Shown in pieces: positions 7,693 through 15,357 of a stretch of DNA of 36,801 nt. Position 1 is the first letter of the stretch; each line of letters opens with the position of its first letter. The DNA is taken from NCBI GenBank assembly GCA_964502465.1, contig CAZCWX010000655.1, forward strand, positions 1 through 36,801, given 5' to 3'. Both the position numbers and the translations under genes were made by a program. The DNA is from CAZCWX01 sp964502465. Lineage in GTDB: Bacteria > Desulfobacterota > Binatia > Bin18. The notes beneath the pieces are model-generated. The model ran no database searches. It had not been told where the DNA came from and was given only the letters and a program-made list of their open reading frames with translations.

Positions 7693-8526
7693 TCAAGGCT
7701 GCTCACCGCTCTCCGGGTCACTCATCTGACTCGCGAAGTGTTCTCCCGTGAACGCATCGTCGTACGGTTCGTCGTCAGCTGTGCCGAAGAACTGTCCCCC
7801 CTTTTTTTCAGGAATAGGTTTTTTGAAGCCACGTTCTGATTTTGGGCTGCGACTCGTCTGCTTACGGTTACGATGAGGGACGGCGTCAGCACCAAAATGA
7901 CGGCTTGGCCCCCCTCCGCGTGATGACCACTCGTCTAGAGGAGAGGTTGTAGGGCGTTCCATCGGAGGTTGGGATGGCCGTGAGGGAACATTCATTAGCG
8001 GGCGACTCTCTCTGGCGCGAGCCTCGTTGACTACAAGCGCCCTGCCTTTGAAGGGCTGATTGTGAAAGCGGCGCACCGCTTCCTGGGCATGTGCCCGATC
8101 AGGAAACTCAACAAAAGCAAACCCGCGCGGCCTTCCACTCTCCCGCTCGACAGGAAGAGACACAGCAGAAACCGGGCCGACCGACGAGAAGCATTCTTTC
8201 AACTCTGCTGCCGTTGCATTATAGGGGAGATTTCCTACAAAAAGACGGACAGTCGGAAGACCACGCTCGGCTGAGGGCTCCGGGCGCGGGCGCGCCTCGG
8301 TAACCGAGAGAGTGCGGCCGTTGAGAGCCGTTTGGTTCAACTGCGAGATCGCCTTCTCCGCATCTTCACTGCCCATCTCTATAAAGCCGAAGCCTTTTGA
8401 ACGGCCAGTGTCACGGTCTGTCATAATCCTTACTGACACGACTCGCCCAACCTGCTCAAACAGGTTGGTGAGATCACGCTCTGTTGTGTCGCTCGACAGA
8501 TTCCCGACATAGATTTTCTTCGTCAT
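7693..8526 (-). CDS. RNA-binding protein with two RRM domains
   Basis: A 277-residue cytoplasmic protein. RRM1 has RNP2 IYVGNL (5-10) and RNP1 KGFGFIEM (44-51); RRM2 has RNP2 LFVGNL near 95 and RNP1 RGFAFVEF near 134. The rest, about 110 residues, is a disordered basic tail rich in Arg, Ser, Pro and Gly that ends in an acidic stretch. Bacterial RRM proteins usually carry one RRM; two in tandem plus a long tail is less common and resembles eukaryotic hnRNP-like design. The ATG at 8526 is chosen because it starts directly before RNP2 and has aggaaaag upstream; the frame extends to 8574 without a better signal. Possible roles are cold adaptation or mRNA handling. Confidence 0.9.
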   Translation of the reverse strand: MTKKIYVGNLSSDTTERDLTNLFEQVGRVVSVRIMTDRDTGRSKGFGFIEMGSEDAEKAISQLNQTALNGRTLSVTEARPRPEPSAERGLPTVRLFVGNLPYNATAAELKECFSSVGPVSAVSLPVERESGRPRGFAFVEFPDRAHAQEAVRRFHNQPFKGRALVVNEARARESRPLMNVPSRPSQPPMERPTTSPLDEWSSRGGGPSRHFGADAVPHRNRKQTSRSPKSERGFKKPIPEKKGGQFFGTADDEPYDDAFTGEHFASQMSDPESGEQP

Positions 8527-8868
8527 ATCTTTTCCTGCGCTACTGAATAGAGTCTCCAACTCTGAGGTGGTCATGTCAAATCAAGAGTGTGTCGACGAAT
8601 ATTTCGCTGCCACCAAAATATCCAACAAAAAAGCCCCAGGAGCCACGAGTACGGTTCCAGGAGCCTCTCTACTTTCGAACCAACTCACGATTATGAAGTA
8701 GGATAAACAATAACAAAACAACAATATCAAAACAGGCGTATAAGCACAAGCCACATGCTGTCTTAGTTCCGCTCATCTCTTCTTACAATTATGGATACAT
8801 GACGTGACTCTTGCGAGAGACAGAGCAGCCCGATAAGATTGCCTAACCAATCGGTCAAGGGGGAGAGG
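8527..8868. other. Divergent intergenic region, RRM gene / radical SAM operon
   Basis: No gene is seen in these 342 bases. The segment nearest the RRM gene would be its leader; it includes CCAGGAGCC twice as a direct repeat (8636-8644 and 8657-8665 approximately) with an A6 tract on the left that would read as GGGGCTTTTTT in the RRM-sense RNA. A very A-rich stretch at 8700-8737 probably holds the RRM promoter (TTGATA on the minus strand followed by TATCCT with 19 bases between is the best I can read). Nothing better than a purine-rich ribosome binding site is seen for the plus-strand operon. Confidence 0.35.
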
Positions 8869-9867
8869 ATGCGGTTTCCGTTGCACATTACCACAGACAT
8901 GATTAAGTGGCAGGCCAAGAATAAGCTGCAAAGACATACACGTTATCCTGTAGTCTTGATGCTTGAGCCTCTTTACACCTGTAACCTTGCCTGCGTCGGA
9001 TGCACTCCTGAGCGTCATATGGGGGATCTCAAAGACCGGCTGACTCTTGAACAGTGTCTCCAGGCAGTCGAAGAGGCTGGAGCACCGGTTGTGTCGATTT
9101 GCGGTGGAGAACCGACGATTTACCCAGAGCTGCCGGAGTTGGTCGAGGGCATCATTGCTCGTCAGCGCCATATCTACCTGTGTACGAACGGTATTTTGCT
9201 GGAGCGCTTCTATCAAAAGGGTAAGCCACATAAGCGTCTCTCGATTAACGTACACCTTGATGGCTTGCGCGAGACGCACGACTTTGTCTGTGCTCGTCCT
9301 GGTGTATTCGATAAGGCCATCGAAATGATTACGCTGGGGAAACAACTTGGGTATGCTGTGTGCACAAACACCACAGTGTTTCGTGAGACAGATATGGACG
9401 AAATCGAGGAGCTCTTTACCCTGCTCACAAGTCTCGATGTCGATGGGATGATGATTTCTCCCGGCTATCATTACGAAACGCTCCAGGGAAACCACTTTCT
9501 CTTCCGTCAGGAAATTCACCAAAAGTTCAACAGGGTCCTAGAGATGTCCGCACGGTACCGGATTTCTTTGACCCCTCTTTTTCTCGAGTTCGCTGCAGGG
9601 AAACGTGACTATCCCTGTACCCCCTGGGGGAACGTCACTCGTACTCCCTTTGGCTGGAAAGGCCCCTGTTATTTAATTGGAGACAAGTATTTTAAGACCT
9701 GGGAAGAATTCTGGAACGGTGTCGATTGGGCCTACTGGGAAAAGCGTGAAGACCACCGTTGCCAGAATTGTTTGATGCATTCTGGCTTTGAAGCGTCCGT
9801 CATCCGGAAGTTACCGGAAAGTTCCAAGGATATGTGGACCATGGTCAAGTGGATGTTGACCGCGTAA
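8869..9867 (+). CDS. HpnH-like radical SAM protein
   Basis: A 332-residue radical SAM enzyme. The cluster motif is C38-NLA-C42-VG-C45, that is CxxxCxxC, followed by a SAM-binding GGEP (ICGGEPTIYPELPE) and later CTPWGNVTRTPFGW and CYLIGDKYF. This pattern closely matches HpnH, which adds the adenosyl group to hopene in bacteriohopanepolyol synthesis, including its C-terminal cysteine region; here that region reads CQNCLMHSGFEA, where I remember a third cysteine in HpnH at the serine. No other hopanoid genes are near; instead a dehydrogenase and a cupin follow, so it may be a paralogue with another substrate. The ATG at 8869 is preceded by aaggggga; the frame extends to a TTG at 8839 with no supporting pattern. 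Confidence 0.85.
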   Translation: MRFPLHITTDMIKWQAKNKLQRHTRYPVVLMLEPLYTCNLACVGCTPERHMGDLKDRLTLEQCLQAVEEAGAPVVSICGGEPTIYPELPELVEGIIARQRHIYLCTNGILLERFYQKGKPHKRLSINVHLDGLRETHDFVCARPGVFDKAIEMITLGKQLGYAVCTNTTVFRETDMDEIEELFTLLTSLDVDGMMISPGYHYETLQGNHFLFRQEIHQKFNRVLEMSARYRISLTPLFLEFAAGKRDYPCTPWGNVTRTPFGWKGPCYLIGDKYFKTWEEFWNGVDWAYWEKREDHRCQNCLMHSGFEASVIRKLPESSKDMWTMVKWMLTA

Positions 9868-9886
9868 GCTTGCCTGAGGAGACAGC

Positions 9887-10912
9887 ATGAAAGTCGCGCG
9901 GTTGTATGATTCGTCTGATATTCGTTTTGAAGAAGAGCCCGTCCCGCAGGCTGGTCTAGGCGAGATCTTGGTCAAGACCAAAGCTTGTGGCATCTGCTCA
10001 GGCGATATCATGGGCTGGTACATGAAAAAGAAAGCCCCGCTGGTGTTCGGCCATGAACCGGCAGGAGAAATCGTTGCGATTGGCCCTGGGGTAGACAATT
10101 TTCGCGTTGGTGATCGCGTGTTTGTTCACCACCATGCCCCGTGTCTTGCCTGCCGCGCCTGCGAGCGTGGCGAATTTGTGCAGTGTCCGACCTGGCGGGC
10201 ATCACGTATCATTCCTGGGGGCATGGCTGAATATTTTCTCGTGCCTAAAGAAAACGTTTCAGGTGATACCTTACACCTTCCCCCTGCTTTATCCTTTGTC
10301 GATGGCTCCCTTGTGGAGCCGACCGCTTGCGCAGTGAAATCATTGCGACGTTCGGGTATGCACCCCGGGGATTATGTCTTAATCATCGGCTTGGGCATCA
10401 TGGGTCAACTGCATATTGCCCTCGCACGCCATGCCGGCGCAGGGACTCTTATCGGTACAGACTTCGTGCCCTACCGCAGAGCGAAAGCACTCGAACTCGG
10501 CGCAGACCTTGTTCTTGATCCCGCCCAGGGCAGTATCGAAGGTGCAATGAACGCACATACCAATGGCCACATGGCCGAAGTGGTCATTGTTGGCCCCGGT
10601 TCGATCGAAGCCATGGAGTTGGGAATCCGTTGTGCGGCTCGAGGCGGCACCGTGGTACTCTTCACCGCCAGCCCACCGGAAGCGTCGTTATCAGTTTTTC
10701 CTCATCACCTCTACTTCAACGAGATTCGCCTCGTCCCCAGTTATTCCTGTGGGCCAAACGATACCCGAGAGGCACTCCGGCTTATTGCCACAGGTGTCAT
10801 TAGCGCCGAGAAATTTATCACCCACCGTTTCCCCTTTGCTGCGTTACACGACGCATACAGTAATGCGGCGCAAGCACAAGAGTCATTAAAAACCGTCATC
10901 GAGTTTTCTTGA
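9887..10912 (+). CDS. Zinc-dependent MDR alcohol/polyol dehydrogenase
   Basis: A 341-residue medium-chain dehydrogenase. The catalytic zinc ligands are C37 in KACGICSGD and the GHE motif (GHEPAGEI) near 60; the structural zinc cysteines are in CLACRACERGEFVQC. The Rossmann fold has GLGIMG near 173, with an aspartate after the second strand (GTDFVPYRR), which points to NAD preference. The nearest relatives by pattern are threonine and sorbitol-type dehydrogenases. The substrate is unknown. It starts at ATG 9887 behind gaggag, 19 bases after the radical SAM gene, and is followed by the cupin gene after eight bases, so the three genes form one operon. Confidence 0.9.
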   Translation: MKVARLYDSSDIRFEEEPVPQAGLGEILVKTKACGICSGDIMGWYMKKKAPLVFGHEPAGEIVAIGPGVDNFRVGDRVFVHHHAPCLACRACERGEFVQCPTWRASRIIPGGMAEYFLVPKENVSGDTLHLPPALSFVDGSLVEPTACAVKSLRRSGMHPGDYVLIIGLGIMGQLHIALARHAGAGTLIGTDFVPYRRAKALELGADLVLDPAQGSIEGAMNAHTNGHMAEVVIVGPGSIEAMELGIRCAARGGTVVLFTASPPEASLSVFPHHLYFNEIRLVPSYSCGPNDTREALRLIATGVISAEKFITHRFPFAALHDAYSNAAQAQESLKTVIEFS

Positions 10913-10920
10913 GGAGTACG

Positions 10921-11379
10921 ATGTCAACTTCGGCAATGCGCGTCGTGCGCTTTCACAACGACTATCGTTGGGAGGGAGTCGAGCGTAAGGCGTATAAATC
11001 CGGGCAAGAAGAAGGACGATCCTGGAGAGATATTATCCGTCAGGTGCTAATCGGGCGACACGCGGAAGAGACCAGTTTTCACCTGCGCTACTTTGAGATT
11101 GCTCCTGGCGGGTACTCCAGTTTAGAAAAACACGGCCATGCACACGTTGTGATTGCGATCAGAGGAAAGGGGAAGGCAATCTTGGGATCGACGGCTTACG
11201 ATCTCAAGCCGCTTGATACTGTGTACGTTGCTCCGTGGACACCCCACCAGTTCCTCGCAACTGACAGTGAGCCGTTTGGGTTTTTCTGTATTGTTGACGC
11301 GCACCGAGACCGATCCTTGACGCTCTCTCCACAAGAGAAAGCTGCTACACGTGCGGTTGGTGCAAGAGATAATGTGTGA
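10921..11379 (+). CDS. Cupin-domain protein
   Basis: A 152-residue small beta-barrel protein of the cupin superfamily. The metal-binding pattern is G-x-x-S-S-L-E-K-H-G-H-A-H near residue 65, with the second conserved motif PWTPHQF near 107; the intervening AIRGKGKAILG is typical. The function may be an isomerase, dioxygenase or sensor for the product of the two upstream enzymes; nothing in the sequence decides this. The ATG at 10921 has gaggag six bases before it. The stop is followed at once by a bidirectional terminator, so this is the last gene of the radical SAM-dehydrogenase-cupin operon. Confidence 0.85.
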   Translation: MSTSAMRVVRFHNDYRWEGVERKAYKSGQEEGRSWRDIIRQVLIGRHAEETSFHLRYFEIAPGGYSSLEKHGHAHVVIAIRGKGKAILGSTAYDLKPLDTVYVAPWTPHQFLATDSEPFGFFCIVDAHRDRSLTLSPQEKAATRAVGARDNV

Positions 11380-11416
11380 AAAAAAGGGGGCTTTCTTCAC
11401 AGAAAAAGCCTCCCTC
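11379..11416. terminator. Terminator between cupin and lipoprotein genes
   Basis: A hairpin with the arms AGGGGGCTTT and AAAGCCTCCCT (11385-11394 and 11405-11415, one bulge or wobble) lies between two converging genes. On the minus strand it is followed by seven U (complement of 11379-11385), so it is a strong intrinsic terminator for the lipoprotein/groEL side; on the plus strand the tail is only CCTTCT, a weaker stop for the cupin operon. Confidence 0.7.
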
Positions 11417-11440
11417 CTTCTCGTGTCTTGCCAATGACGG

Positions 11441-11722
11441 TTATTTCCGCATACTTCGCGAGACCATTGCTTCAACACGCGCGGCCGCATCTTCAGCTCG
11501 TTGGGCAGCTGCCTCTACCCTTGTCGCAGCATCCTCAGCGCGTTGCGCAGCCGCCTCAGCCCTGCCTGCAGCCGTTTCCGCTCGGCTCGCAGCTGCACTC
11601 GTTTGCTGTGCTGCCGCCTCCCAAGGGTTGGGACCTTCTTGTTTCGCCGCACATCCGAAATTAACAAGCGCCAGCACTGCTCCCGCTGCTATCCCATTTG
11701 CTACCCGTCCATACATCCACAT
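11441..11722 (-). CDS. Alanine-zipper lipoprotein (Lpp/OprI-like)
   Basis: A 93-residue protein with a lipoprotein signal ending ALVNFGC, lipid-modified cysteine C24, a poor but acceptable lipobox. The mature part is almost wholly Ala, Arg, Glu and Gln in heptads such as AAAQRAEDAATRVE, repeated, which would form an alanine-zipper trimeric coiled coil like OprI and Lpp. It ends in MVSRSMRK; Lpp itself ends in a lysine that is linked to peptidoglycan, and this one also ends in lysine. The likely place is the periplasmic face of the outer membrane. ATG at 11722 has gaaggga before it. It follows groEL by 80 bases, with two short palindromes in the gap. Confidence 0.75.
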   Translation of the reverse strand: MWMYGRVANGIAAGAVLALVNFGCAAKQEGPNPWEAAAQQTSAAASRAETAAGRAEAAAQRAEDAATRVEAAAQRAEDAAARVEAMVSRSMRK

Positions 11723-11802
11723 GATATTCGCTCCCTTCCTGCATGCACTCCGTACTCTCTACATGCGCTTTTCACGCTGCCCATGCATGGGACTGATTTG
11801 GA

Positions 11803-13440
11803 TCAGTAGTCGTCATCAAAGTCATGGTCATGATCATGACCACCCGGTGCTCCAGCTTTTTTCTTTTCGGGTTTGTCAGCTATTGCCGCCTCAGTCGTAA
11901 TCATCAACCCGGCGATACTGGCCGCATTCAGCAAGGCAATCCGCACGACCTTGGTCGAGTCAATCACCCCCACTTTCAACAGGTTCTCGAATTTTTCGGT
12001 CGCTGCATTAAATCCAAAATCGTCTTTTCCTTCTTTAACTTTGTTGATAACGACTGAAGGCTCAGAACCAGCATTGAGAGCAATCTGACGTAATGGCTCT
12101 TCGATTGCTCGCCGCACGACGGCTACCCCCTGATCTCGCTCGTCATTAAACTTGAGAGTATCCAATTGCTTTTGCGCCCGCACAAGCGCGACACCGCCAC
12201 CAGGAACGATCCCTTCCTCAACCGCAGCTTTGGTCGCATGCATCGCGTCATCGACACGTGCCTTTCGCTCCTTCAGCTCGATTTCGGTTGCCGCACCGAC
12301 CTTGATAACCGCTACACCGCCAGCAAGCTTTGCCAACCGCTCTTGCAGTTTCTCACGGTCATAGTCAGAGGTTGTGTCTTCAATCTGCGTGCGAATCTGC
12401 TTGATGCGCCCTTGGATCGCATCTTTCTTCCCTGCACCACTGACAATTGTGGTATTGTCCTTATCGATAATGACTCGTTTACACCGTCCAAGGTCATTGA
12501 GAGAAACGTTCTCGAGTTTGATGCCCAGTTCTTCGACCACCACTTTGCCACCGGTCAAGATCGCCAGATCTTCGAGCATCGCTTTCCGTCGGTCACCAAA
12601 TCCCGGGGCTTTCACCGCTGCACAACGGAGAGTGCCCCGCAGCTTATTCACTACCAAGGTGGCAAGTGCCTCACCTTCGATATCTTCGGCAATGATCACG
12701 GTGGGCCGGCCACTCTGCGCAACTTTTTCCAGGAGAGGCAACAGGTCACGCATGCTGGAGATCTTTTTTTCATGGAAAAGGATGTACGGATCCTCGATCT
12801 CCGCAGTCATCTTCTCAGGGTTCGTAATAAAATAGGGAGACAAGTACCCACGATCAAACTGCATCCCTTCAACGACCTCAAGCGTGGTCGTTAACCCTTT
12901 CGCCTCTTCGACGGTGATGACCCCTTCTTTTCCTACCCGTTCCATTGCCTCAGCGAGAATGTCTCCAATGTCAGACTCGCCATTCGCAGCAATAGTCCCA
13001 ACCTGAGCAATTTGCTCTTTTCCCTTGACAGTACGACTTTGCGCCTTGACCCCCTCGATGATCTTTTCCACTGCCGCATCGACACCCCTCTTGAGCGCCA
13101 TCGGGTCAAATCCTGCAGTCTGCAGGCGTAATCCTTCACGCAAGATCGCACGTGAGAGCACTGTGGCTGTCGTCGTGCCGTCGCCGGCAGAGTCCGAGGT
13201 CTTCGTTGCAACCTCACGGATCATCTTGGCACCCATATTTTCAAACTTATCTTCCAGTTCGATCTCTTTGACCACGGTGACACCATCTTTCGTCACTAGG
13301 GGAGCACCGAAACTCTTTTGCAAAAGCACATTTCGCCCTCGTGGCCCTAAGGTGACTTGTGCGGCATCAGTCAATAAATTTGCCCCTCGAAGGATTCCTA
13401 CCCGTGCTTTTTCATGTAGGTACACGAGCTTGTTCGCCAT
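11803..13440 (-). CDS. groEL: GroEL-family chaperonin, orphan paralogue
   Basis: A 545-residue 60-kDa chaperonin subunit, which forms ring complexes that fold proteins with ATP. It keeps TLGPRGRNV (30-38), GDGTTTA (86-92, the ATP-site aspartate at 87) and the EEGIVPGGG segment near 410. The C-terminal tail differs from standard GroEL: in place of the GGM repeats it ends HDHDHDFDDDY, charged and histidine-rich. There is no groES beside it; the gene upstream on the same strand is dacC. This suggests a second chaperonin with a special client set, or one that uses a groES encoded elsewhere. The ATG at 13440 follows AAAGGAG by eight bases; that ribosome binding site is inside a hairpin (13450-13486). 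Confidence 0.93.
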   Translation of the reverse strand: MANKLVYLHEKARVGILRGANLLTDAAQVTLGPRGRNVLLQKSFGAPLVTKDGVTVVKEIELEDKFENMGAKMIREVATKTSDSAGDGTTTATVLSRAILREGLRLQTAGFDPMALKRGVDAAVEKIIEGVKAQSRTVKGKEQIAQVGTIAANGESDIGDILAEAMERVGKEGVITVEEAKGLTTTLEVVEGMQFDRGYLSPYFITNPEKMTAEIEDPYILFHEKKISSMRDLLPLLEKVAQSGRPTVIIAEDIEGEALATLVVNKLRGTLRCAAVKAPGFGDRRKAMLEDLAILTGGKVVVEELGIKLENVSLNDLGRCKRVIIDKDNTTIVSGAGKKDAIQGRIKQIRTQIEDTTSDYDREKLQERLAKLAGGVAVIKVGAATEIELKERKARVDDAMHATKAAVEEGIVPGGGVALVRAQKQLDTLKFNDERDQGVAVVRRAIEEPLRQIALNAGSEPSVVINKVKEGKDDFGFNAATEKFENLLKVGVIDSTKVVRIALLNAASIAGLMITTEAAIADKPEKKKAGAPGGHDHDHDFDDDY

Positions 13441-13449
13441 GCAGTACTC

Positions 13450-13486
13450 TCCTTTCGCTTCTCTCGCTTCATTGAAAGCGAAAGGA
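13450..13486 (-). promoter_or_regulatory. Hairpin burying the groEL ribosome binding site
   Basis: In the minus-strand mRNA the arm TCCTTTCGCTT (13486-13476) pairs perfectly with AAGCGAAAGGA (13460-13450), 11 pairs with a 15-base loop. The second arm contains most of the Shine-Dalgarno sequence (GAAAGGAG), eight bases from the groEL ATG at 13440. The loop also holds an earlier copy, GAAGCGA (13470-13464), which could pair with the same CGCTT instead and free the ribosome binding site. There is no U run, so it is not a terminator for dacC. A thermosensor or other switch for chaperonin translation is the inference. Confidence 0.55.
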
Positions 13487-13535
13487 AGTTAAGCATCTTT
13501 CTGGAAATTGCAAGAGTCCTGGTCGTACATCAATT

Positions 13536-14732
13536 TTATCGCCGTGCAGGAAACCAGCGTGCTCTGGGAATATCTCGGGGACTGAGAGCAGGAATAACAG
13601 CAAGCACGCGCGTGTTGTTGCGCACTACCACTTCTCCCAAAACCTGGTGGCGAGCAATAGGGGCAGAAACGACCGAAGGCAATTGCAAGAAGATCTGCAC
13701 ATCACTGATATCGTTCTTCCTCATTAAGAAGGCCGCATCAGTAGCAGCAATGGGTTGAATGGTCGAGACGCTTCCATGTTCTACCCTTACGTCCGTACCA
13801 ACCGGCTCCCCGCTTTTGAGTAACCGCAGACGGGTAAATTGAGCAAAGCCCCATTCGAGGAGATTGGCAGCGGTCTGAAAGCGAATCTGGCTGTTTCTCC
13901 CACCCATCACAACAGCAATTAACCGGAGTTGCCCCCGTCGTGCTGTCGTGACAAGATTGAATCGCGCTTTTAGAGTAAAACCTGTTTTGAGCCCATCAAC
14001 TCCAGACACCTTGCCAACTAAATGATTAGTGTTTGGCAGGGTTACCTCTCCGTCGCGAAACGGAATACGGTGTTGCGAGGTCCACTGCAGCACTTCTGGG
14101 TACCTCACTAATTGACGGGCTAAAATCACCTGATCTACAGCAGAAGACATGTCAGGGGAGGAGCCACGAGTGGGAGGCATGCCATTGACAGTGCGATACG
14201 AGGTCCGGGTCATGCCTAACTCACGAGCGCGGTTGTTCATCGTACGGATACAGACTTCAACCGAGCCAGCAAGCCGTTCAGCAATGGCGACTGCTGCATC
14301 ATTCGCTGAGGTCACCAACGTCGCCTGCAGTAGCTCTGCAAGCGGATAGACTTGACCTGGTCGCAGATTAATGGTGCGCCCCCCGGCGAGGCTCGCTCTT
14401 TTGCTAATCTTGACAGGGGATTGAAAAGAGAGCTGGCCACGTTGAATCTCCTCGAGCACAAGGAGCCCAACCATCATCTTCGTGAGCGAAGCAGCAGGCC
14501 ATCGTTTGTCACCATTCTGGGAAAAAAGGACTTGGCCAGTTTCTGCATCTGCCAGCAATACCGCCTCATAATTCGGCAGCGGCTTGATAGCCGCTCCTTT
14601 GACTTGGACCTTCTTCCGGTTTGCTTTCTGAGGGGAGCGAGCTGAAGCAGCCAGGATATCACTGACAGCACTCCCTAAGAGAAAAAAGACCACCCCCCCA
14701 ATCAAGATCACCGACCATCGCCTCCGCCACAT
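13536..14732 (-). CDS. dacC: D-alanyl-D-alanine carboxypeptidase, PBP5/6 type
   Basis: A 398-residue penicillin-binding protein of family S11 that removes the terminal D-Ala from peptidoglycan pentapeptides in the periplasm. It has an N-terminal signal (WRRRWSVILIGGVVFFLLG), then the three active-site motifs S82-LTK, SAN near 140 and KTG near 240. A C-terminal beta domain of about 110 residues follows; no clear amphipathic anchor helix is evident at the end. The symbol is a family label: DacA, DacC and DacD cannot be told apart here. The ATG at 14732 is preceded by gaagtgagg; the frame runs upstream to 14822 but only this start gives a normal signal peptide. It may share a transcript with groEL, 95 bases downstream. 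Confidence 0.9.
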   Translation of the reverse strand: MWRRRWSVILIGGVVFFLLGSAVSDILAASARSPQKANRKKVQVKGAAIKPLPNYEAVLLADAETGQVLFSQNGDKRWPAASLTKMMVGLLVLEEIQRGQLSFQSPVKISKRASLAGGRTINLRPGQVYPLAELLQATLVTSANDAAVAIAERLAGSVEVCIRTMNNRARELGMTRTSYRTVNGMPPTRGSSPDMSSAVDQVILARQLVRYPEVLQWTSQHRIPFRDGEVTLPNTNHLVGKVSGVDGLKTGFTLKARFNLVTTARRGQLRLIAVVMGGRNSQIRFQTAANLLEWGFAQFTRLRLLKSGEPVGTDVRVEHGSVSTIQPIAATDAAFLMRKNDISDVQIFLQLPSVVSAPIARHQVLGEVVVRNNTRVLAVIPALSPRDIPRARWFPARR

Positions 14733-14909
14733 AATCCTCACTTCCCCTCTGTAACCTTGATGCGCGGTTCTCGATCTGGCGTTTATTGCCAAGTGCGCTA
14801 CGTTTCTAGGAAAAACCGACACGAAGCATTACTATGCATCTTTCCACGCTACCACAATGCGCAAAAGAGGGTCAACTATTTCAGGAACGGCAACCATAGG
14901 AGAGCGAAG

Positions 14910-15335
14910 TTACTCAGGTTTCTCGGAGAGAAATTGATACAGTTTCCGAAGATCGTCGCGAATAGTTTGCAAAACTCGCCGATATTCAGGGTGTTCTTCT
15001 CGGCTGGGAGGGACAGGAACAGACGGAATAACAGAGTCTTTTTCTTCATGAGGGGAAGCCGCACTAGCAGAAACAGCAGAGTCTTTTTCACTTTCCTTGA
15101 GCTTTTTCTTTGCCCCAGCAATAGTGAACCCTTCTTCGTAAAGGAGGTGTTTGATTTCTAGGAGGGTTTCGACATCTCGGCGGCGGTAGAGTCGATGGCG
15201 GGAAGGTGTTTTTCCTGGCTTGAGAACCACAAACTCGGTTTCCCAATAGCGCAGGACATAAGGTTTGACCCCAACGATTTTCGCAACCTCGCCGATCCTG
15301 AAGTAGAGCTTATTGGGGAGCTCGACTTGTTCCAC
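14910..15335 (-). CDS. MerR-family regulator after ihfA
   Basis: A 141-residue DNA-binding protein. The MerR winged helix occupies the first 75 residues: YFRIGEVAKIVGVKPYVLRYWE, HRLYRRRDVETLLEIKHLLYEEGF. A variable acidic and proline-rich linker and a C-terminal helix (EYRRVLQTIRDDLRKLYQFL) follow; the helix could mediate dimers. There are no effector-binding cysteines. The family at this place, pheT-ihfA-merR, is common in proteobacteria but its function is not settled. The start is GTG, 22 bases after ihfA, without a clear ribosome binding site. The following 177 bases, up to the dacC start, contain no gene or tRNA that I can find. Confidence 0.85.
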   Translation of the reverse strand: MEQVELPNKLYFRIGEVAKIVGVKPYVLRYWETEFVVLKPGKTPSRHRLYRRRDVETLLEIKHLLYEEGFTIAGAKKKLKESEKDSAVSASAASPHEEKDSVIPSVPVPPSREEHPEYRRVLQTIRDDLRKLYQFLSEKPE

Positions 15336-15357
15336 AGCATGCCCAGCCAGGTATCAT

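Noticed and set aside
7201..7839. 212-codon plus-strand frame after the universal stress gene
   Set aside because: It runs antisense to the small basic protein and the end of the RRM gene, both of which have better protein patterns and start signals.
11376..11900. 174-codon plus-strand alanine-rich frame
   Set aside because: It is the antisense of the lipoprotein's repetitive Ala/Arg/Glu codons.
12166..12894. 242-codon plus-strand frame
   Set aside because: Antisense to groEL.
13450..13486. Terminator of dacC
   Set aside because: No U run follows the stem; the next bases are GAGTACTGC and then the groEL ATG.
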